Shown here one piece after another: positions 15,502-19,661 of a stretch of DNA of 19,661 nucleotides. This stretch comes from CAYGTK01 sp964352775. GTDB lineage: Bacteria > Bacteroidota > Bacteroidia > Chitinophagales > CAIOSU01. The position numbers and the translations under genes are program-made. Under the pieces are notes generated by a model. It was not told where the DNA came from and made no database searches. It worked only from the letters and a program-made list of their open reading frames with translations. The stretch's first letter is position 1. Every line of letters starts with the position of its first letter. Location: contig CAYGTK010000056.1 of NCBI GenBank assembly GCA_964352775.1, positions 1 to 19,661 on the forward strand, written 5' to 3'.

Positions 15502-15645
15502 GTGTTGAGTATTGTTGCTGATAGTCAGCCTAGCTAATACTTAACTTTTATTAACTGATAAGCCCTAATTTAACAGCTATACAAATGCTATTGAAGAACC
15601 TTCGCCTCACTTATTAACCAAAACACTATCTTCAATACTCAACAC
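15502..15645. repeat. 13-bp perfect inverted repeat in the divergent creD/lipoprotein region
   Basis: GTGTTGAGTATTG at 15502-15514 recurs as its exact reverse complement at 15633-15645, with 118 bases between the arms. One arm lies 57 bases upstream of creD and the other 11 bases upstream of the lipoprotein ATG. The first 12 bases also occur at 16462-16473 inside the following gene. The arms are far apart, so a protein-binding pair is more plausible than a hairpin. No exact TAnnTTTG element is seen in this 211-base region; TAACTTTT near 15541 is the nearest on the plus strand. Confidence 0.5.
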
Positions 15646-15656
15646 ATCAATTACTT

Positions 15657-16235
15657 ATGGCCTTTAAGCTTCTAACTTCATTAATAATTGTACTGCTACT
15701 TATAGGCTGTACCGATACTGAGAATTGTAACGAGTGCGACCTAGCACTCAAGGATTATTTCAATTCTACATTTACTGGAAACTGCACTGCCAATGCAGCC
15801 CAAGTAAACGAAATGTGTAAGAGTAATGTAGCCAAACAGGCCGTAGGAATAATTAGAGAGTCGTGCTATGAAGGATTTCGTAAAGAAGCCTTTTGTGAGC
15901 CTCTAGGTCGTGATCAGGTGGCCTTTGACGTATCAGTTCTACAAGGTCGAACTATTCCTAATGAGGTACGGGTAGAAATATCCTATTCGGGTGGTAAAAT
16001 AGAGACCTTATTGGATAATGGTGAATTCTACAACCTAACCTTCAATGGATTCATTTTTGCCAACGTACTAATTGATGTTGACCTTTACGATGCTAGAACT
16101 GATGAGCTCCTTTTCTCTGCAACTCCAAAAGTGACTTATGACAGACTAGAAAGTCATATCCAAAAGAATAGAGTGATACAAGTAGAAAAGGATGACACCT
16201 TTGGTTGGCGGCTTTTCTTTTTCAATTGGGAATAG
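15657..16235 (+). CDS. Cysteine-rich lipoprotein of unknown function
   Basis: The 192-residue lipoprotein has a lipobox LLIGC, giving lipid-anchored Cys18. The mature N-terminal half holds six cysteines (24, 27, 43, 54, 70 and 80), including a CNEC pair. This suggests three disulfides in an extracytoplasmic helical module, although a metal site is not excluded. From about residue 90 the protein becomes strand-rich (VRVEISYSGGKIETLLDNGEF, split by turns) and looks like a small Ig-like or transthyretin-like beta domain. I do not recognise a family. It is divergent from creD and lies 163 bases upstream of the O-antigen ligase gene on the same strand. The ATG follows the right arm of the inverted repeat by 11 bases. 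Confidence 0.82.
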   Translation: MAFKLLTSLIIVLLLIGCTDTENCNECDLALKDYFNSTFTGNCTANAAQVNEMCKSNVAKQAVGIIRESCYEGFRKEAFCEPLGRDQVAFDVSVLQGRTIPNEVRVEISYSGGKIETLLDNGEFYNLTFNGFIFANVLIDVDLYDARTDELLFSATPKVTYDRLESHIQKNRVIQVEKDDTFGWRLFFFNWE

Positions 16236-16398
16236 ACCGAGCTACTGCTTGTTCCTTTGCCATAGATTTTAGCTGAAATAGCTACACCTTTAACCGAAGG
16301 TTTCGTTCAAAAACCTCAAGATGGACGCCATCGTATAGTTTTTCAGACTTTACTATTTATTAGAATAAGCAATTCTATCTTCAGTACATTTATCAAAA
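16236..16398. other. Intergenic spacer between the lipoprotein and O-antigen ligase genes
   Basis: This 163-base stretch holds a weak 5-bp hairpin (TAGCT, GAAAT loop, AGCTA, near 16269-16283) without a T tract, so a terminator is not supported. TACATTTA at 16385-16392 is one base from a -7 element but only 6 bases from the ATG. No gene is seen. Confidence 0.4.
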
Positions 16399-18423
16399 AT
16401 GAGCACCAGCGAAAATAGCGCCTCCAAAAAATTCACAGCAGCAGATATTCTATATCTAACTGTGTTGAGTATTTGGCCGCTCATTTATTTTACTGAGATT
16501 CCAGATTCGGGCTTAAGTCCTCGCTACTTAGCAATGGGGGTATTGTTAACTACTAGTAGCCTATTACTGATCTTTAACTCAAATGACAGCAATAAAAAAT
16601 ACAGCTTACCCTTTCTGGTATTTGGTACTTGGGGCGCACTAACCCTATTACTGGTCGGCAGCATGTTCTGGGGTACTTACGCTAGCCTAAACCCCTATTT
16701 GATAAGCAGACCACTAACTATTTTTGGGATAGGAGTTACCACCTATTTACTCTTACAAAATGGAAAATTGAAGCTTAGCAGCGTTACTACTGGCATTGCC
16801 ATATTCTGTATGGTAATGGTATGCACAGGTTACTATGACATTTATCAAGCCTTTGGCCAAACTGGTATCAACTCAATAAGCAAGATCGACCTAGATACTA
16901 TAACAGGAACGATGGGTAACAGAAATACCCTTTCTTCCATTTTAATGTTATCCCTCCCTTTTCTTGTGCTAACTATTTTTAACAGCAAGCGCAGGTGGCA
17001 AAAGGCAATTCTGTCTTTTGTTGGTTTGCTTCTGGCAGTATTGATATTGACCCTTCGAACACGGGCAGCCTGGCTAGGTTTTGGGCTAATGACAGGTGCT
17101 GTCTCTCTAATTTTTCTTTTGAAGAGTAGGGAAAAGCAAACTGTAAAGAGGGTTCTTCTAGTTGGCGGAGGTGCCTTTTTGATGGTCTTAATAACTGGCT
17201 TTCTACTTCTAAAAGATCATCCAAAATTTCAAGCACTTAGCAATACAGCAACATTAGAAACCCGACAAGAGACTTGGAAGGCCACACTAAACCTAATACA
17301 AGAGCAGCCTCTAAATGGGGTAGGGCTAGGTAAATGGAAAATAGCTATACCTCCTTATTTAATACCTGACCTAGATGCTACCAAAGTTCACTTTCGTGGT
17401 ATCATTCAAGCTGAATCACATTTTCAGCGGCCCCATAATGATACACTATGGCTAATGGCTGAAGCAGGTGTATTAGCCGGGCTATTGTATATTTCTCTTA
17501 TCGCACTACTATTCATGTACATCATAAGACTGATAAGGTACAAAGAGAGTGCGCCTTATATTGTTGCCACCTTAGCCTTTCTAACTGGCTACATGTCCAC
17601 CAGCAACTTTTCTTTTCCCCTTGAACGACCCAGTCATCAGCTTTTTTTTGCCATAGCAATAGCACTAACTGTATACATTACTACAAGCTCGGCTTCATTA
17701 AGATCTATAAAATTCAATAGGTGGTTAATGCTCATATTGGTAATCGTTGGTAGCAGCACTGTAGTCTTGAACCACTACCATATTAAACAAGAGCAACTAG
17801 TAAAAAGAGCCTTAGAAAAAAGAGCCGCAGGAGACTTACAAAGCACCTTCAACTTACTAGAAAAAGTTGACGACCGATCTATGCCTTTGGATTTTGCTAC
17901 CACTCCTATTGCATGGTATAAGGCTGAATATCAATCGCTAGTGCTTAAAGATCGTGAGGCTGCTTTGACGCTATATAAGCAAGCGGAGCTTGTTCATCCC
18001 AATCACATTTATGCATTAGCAAATATAGGAGTAACCGAATACCAGTTGGGAAATGAAGAACTAGGGAAAAAATACCTGAACAAGGCAGTAACTATTGCAC
18101 CCCACTTTACGGAAGGTAATATGTTACTATGCTCTATTAGCTTGAGAGAAAGACAGGTCGATATTGCAACAGCCTACTTTTTAAAAGCCTATCCTGAACC
18201 TACAAGCGAGCGGTATCTTTCTTTATTACAAACTATCTCCAGCAACTACATTAACAATGTTCTTATTCCTAAACGACCAGATAAAAGAAATCAGTTGATG
18301 GTTCTGCAGCAAGATATGGATAGGTGGATACAAGCCCACAAGATCCATTTCTTTGAAGGAATAGATCTAGATGTGGCACTTATTTTAAAGGGGCAAGATG
18401 CTGTAGAAGCTCGTCAACGTTGA
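16399..18423 (+). CDS. O-antigen ligase/polymerase family (Wzy_C) membrane protein with C-terminal TPRs
   Basis: This is a 674-residue polytopic inner-membrane protein. About ten or more hydrophobic helices span residues 15-455. In between are the family features: MGNRN at 172-176, the basic helix start RTRAAWLGF at 220-228, a large periplasmic loop (about 273-345), and RPHNDTLWLMAEAGVLAG at 344-361, the H-x-x-x-L...E-x-G motif of Wzy_C glycan ligases and polymerases. After the last helix the cytosolic or periplasmic tail (about 465-600) has helix pairs of tetratricopeptide type, clearest at 535-568 (ALANIGVTEYQLGN followed by GKKYLNKAVTIAP). Such proteins join or polymerise lipid-linked glycans, or transfer them to protein or lipid A. 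The acceptor cannot be read from sequence, and no other glycan genes are adjacent. The TGA stop overlaps that of the convergent OmpA gene by 10 bases. Confidence 0.88.
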   Translation: MSTSENSASKKFTAADILYLTVLSIWPLIYFTEIPDSGLSPRYLAMGVLLTTSSLLLIFNSNDSNKKYSLPFLVFGTWGALTLLLVGSMFWGTYASLNPYLISRPLTIFGIGVTTYLLLQNGKLKLSSVTTGIAIFCMVMVCTGYYDIYQAFGQTGINSISKIDLDTITGTMGNRNTLSSILMLSLPFLVLTIFNSKRRWQKAILSFVGLLLAVLILTLRTRAAWLGFGLMTGAVSLIFLLKSREKQTVKRVLLVGGGAFLMVLITGFLLLKDHPKFQALSNTATLETRQETWKATLNLIQEQPLNGVGLGKWKIAIPPYLIPDLDATKVHFRGIIQAESHFQRPHNDTLWLMAEAGVLAGLLYISLIALLFMYIIRLIRYKESAPYIVATLAFLTGYMSTSNFSFPLERPSHQLFFAIAIALTVYITTSSASLRSIKFNRWLMLILVIVGSSTVVLNHYHIKQEQLVKRALEKRAAGDLQSTFNLLEKVDDRSMPLDFATTPIAWYKAEYQSLVLKDREAALTLYKQAELVHPNHIYALANIGVTEYQLGNEELGKKYLNKAVTIAPHFTEGNMLLCSISLRERQVDIATAYFLKAYPEPTSERYLSLLQTISSNYINNVLIPKRPDKRNQLMVLQQDMDRWIQAHKIHFFEGIDLDVALILKGQDAVEARQR

Positions 18424-19661
18424 ATTTCGAACTCTACCCTTCTATTCTTGGCTCTACCCTCTTCTGTATCATTACTAGCCACAGGACGTTCGTAAGCAAA
18501 AGCTACTACACTCATACGTATATAGGCTATTCCTTTGGAAGCAATGTAATCGTTTACTGCTCTTGCTCTATCCAAAGATAGCTGTTGGTTAAATGATCTA
18601 GAACCTACATTATCAGTATGGCCAGTAATGCGGATCTTCATAGACTTGTTAGAATGTAGCATTTTTGCCAGCATATCAAGTTGCAACTTATGCTCTGTAG
18701 TTAGTTCGCTGCTGTTGTACTCAAAATACATGATGCTCATTACATCACTTCCCCCAACCATTTCTGTAGATGCTTGAAGTTCTTCTTTTGGAGCTTTTTC
18801 GTTTTCACTTTCTACTGCTACCGCCGTTTCCTCTACAACATTTTCACTAATAACTTCAGAGGTTGTTTCAGCAGTAGTTTCTTGAACTGCAAGCCCTAGG
18901 TGTATATCCTCTTCAATCATAAGCACAAATTCAGCTGGACTAACAGTATTGGTCTGCTCAAAGGTGTTTTCATCCATCAATTCAATGAACTCACGCGCAT
19001 CCGTTTCTTCAGCATCATCTAACAAGGTTTTCATGTTAGCTGCTATCATTTCTACCTCTTTGCTAACGGCATCACCTAGATCAAGATCGGTAAGATCGAC
19101 CTCATTTAAGGCAAGTACGAATTCCCGCCAAGTTTTTGTGTTGGTCTGCTCAAAACCAAGATCGTTCATCAGATCGAGCAACTCTCTATTTCCTCCTTCT
19201 CTCGCCCTTTCGTTCACAAGGTCACGTAATGCCTGTATTTCTTTATCAAAGGAGCTTATCAATTCTTCGGAAGGGCTCTCTGGAATTAATTCTGCTGAAG
19301 TAGTTTCTTCTTTTAATTTTAGCGCAGCCGTTCTTAAATATCGGTTAGAGCTAGGCCTTGAAGAGGTAATAGACCCGCGTAACTTTTCACGAACAATATA
19401 ATCTTGAACGCGTTTTTTGAATTCACCCACGCTCATCAAGTTAGTTTGAGCGAACTCTAAATTATCAACCAATTCAATGAATTCTCTATCGGAGTCTCCT
19501 TCGGCCCTTCGGATAATGGCATCCATATCGCTAAGTAATCCCCTAAACCGAATTATATTGTCAGTAGCGGTGACCACCCTAGCGTTTGTAGCTATCTCTA
19601 ATTTTGTAACAAATTCGCGCCAACTCTGGTCATTAGTATTCTCTAGATCTAGGTCGTTCAC
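18414..19661 (-). CDS. OmpA-family protein with N-terminal repeat array, 5' end beyond the window
   Basis: The frame is open to the right edge. The GTG at the very end (19659-19661) is probably internal, since the sequence there is already part of a repeat. The visible 415 residues hold three full repeats and one partial of an acidic helical unit, a Thr/Glu-rich linker (about 258-300), and a C-terminal OmpA peptidoglycan-binding domain (about 305-415). That domain has IMYFEYNSSEL, ITGHTDNVGS at 345-354, LSLDRARAVNDYI at 361-373, and the closing AKNRRVEFEIQR, including the Asp and Arg residues (D350, R365) that bind diaminopimelate. It is likely anchored in or at the outer membrane and attached to peptidoglycan. 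The N-terminal signal or anchor is outside the window. The gene is convergent with the O-antigen ligase gene. Confidence 0.88.
   Translation of the reverse strand: MNDLDLENTNDQSWREFVTKLEIATNARVVTATDNIIRFRGLLSDMDAIIRRAEGDSDREFIELVDNLEFAQTNLMSVGEFKKRVQDYIVREKLRGSITSSRPSSNRYLRTAALKLKEETTSAELIPESPSEELISSFDKEIQALRDLVNERAREGGNRELLDLMNDLGFEQTNTKTWREFVLALNEVDLTDLDLGDAVSKEVEMIAANMKTLLDDAEETDAREFIELMDENTFEQTNTVSPAEFVLMIEEDIHLGLAVQETTAETTSEVISENVVEETAVAVESENEKAPKEELQASTEMVGGSDVMSIMYFEYNSSELTTEHKLQLDMLAKMLHSNKSMKIRITGHTDNVGSRSFNQQLSLDRARAVNDYIASKGIAYIRMSVVAFAYERPVASNDTEEGRAKNRRVEFEIQR
18906..19661 (-). repeat. Degenerate protein repeat array (units of about 50 residues, four copies visible)
   Basis: Copies lie at 19661-19581 (partial), 19556-19392, 19250-19098 and 19052-18906. 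The consensus is a helix ending in AE, then RE-F-IELMDN, a spacer with FEQTN, then T, and REFVL. The most conserved core is EQTN (AQTN and ENTN in two copies), followed five or six residues later by EF. At DNA level the EQTN codons share TTGGTCTGCTCAAA (plus strand) in the last two copies, suggesting fairly recent duplication. Linkers between copies vary from about 8 to 47 residues. Confidence 0.7.

Noticed and set aside
19659..19661. GTG at the right edge as the true start of the OmpA-family protein
   Set aside because: There is no signal peptide after it, and the first visible residues already belong to a repeat, so the gene continues beyond the window.
1..19661. CRISPR array, insertion sequence, prophage or toxin-antitoxin module
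   Set aside because: I looked for regularly spaced direct repeats, transposase or integrase motifs, and small paired genes, and saw none.

Overview
This window of about 19.7 kb looks like a chromosome segment from a member of the Bacteroidota, most likely a marine Flavobacteriia-like lineage. Four signs point that way: a SprB-repeat secreted protein, lipoproteins with short lipoboxes, start codons with A-rich upstream sequence and no clear Shine-Dalgarno, and several promoters of the Bacteroidota type (TTG, spacer, TAnnTTTG). Base composition looks even. I see no insertion sequence, prophage, integrase, CRISPR array or rRNA. Gene density is high, no gap exceeds 300 bases, and the longest is 271 bases.

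Region by region: positions 1-539 (minus) hold the 5' part of a DAHP synthase (shikimate pathway) that runs off the left edge. Next come a stand-alone proline dehydrogenase (plus), a small YcxB-like membrane protein (minus), tRNA-Arg(CCG) (plus), and a BaiN/HI0933-type flavoprotein (minus). A 464-residue unrecognised cytosolic protein (plus), possibly of GNAT fold, converges on a minus-strand cluster of three genes: a DM13 lipoprotein, an outer-membrane beta-barrel, and a protein with a WPHHFD motif. Diverging from that cluster is a membrane-anchored Rieske oxygenase of the Neverland/DAF-36 (cholesterol 7-desaturase) type. Then, all on the minus strand, come a secreted SprB/discoidin-like protein, a bestrophin-family channel, an Old Yellow Enzyme-type oxidoreductase, and CreD. 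On the plus strand follow a cysteine-rich lipoprotein and a Wzy/WaaL-type O-antigen ligase/polymerase with TPRs. The right edge carries a minus-strand OmpA-family protein with an N-terminal repeat array, incomplete at its 5' end.

The most system-like stretch is 5550-9516. A Neverland-type Rieske oxygenase lies back to back with a lipoprotein whose DM13 domain is associated with redox chemistry, and with a porin-like barrel of the kind often linked to hydrophobic compounds. I infer, but cannot prove, that these form an envelope uptake and oxidation cassette for a sterol-like or other lipophilic substrate. The other genes look like ordinary housekeeping or envelope genes without a common pathway.

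Structural oddities: two convergent gene pairs end on a shared palindrome that supplies the stop codon on both strands (CTAG at 1800 and TCAACGTTGA at 18414). One SprB repeat is split by a discoidin-like domain. A 13-bp inverted repeat lies between the divergent creD and lipoprotein genes.
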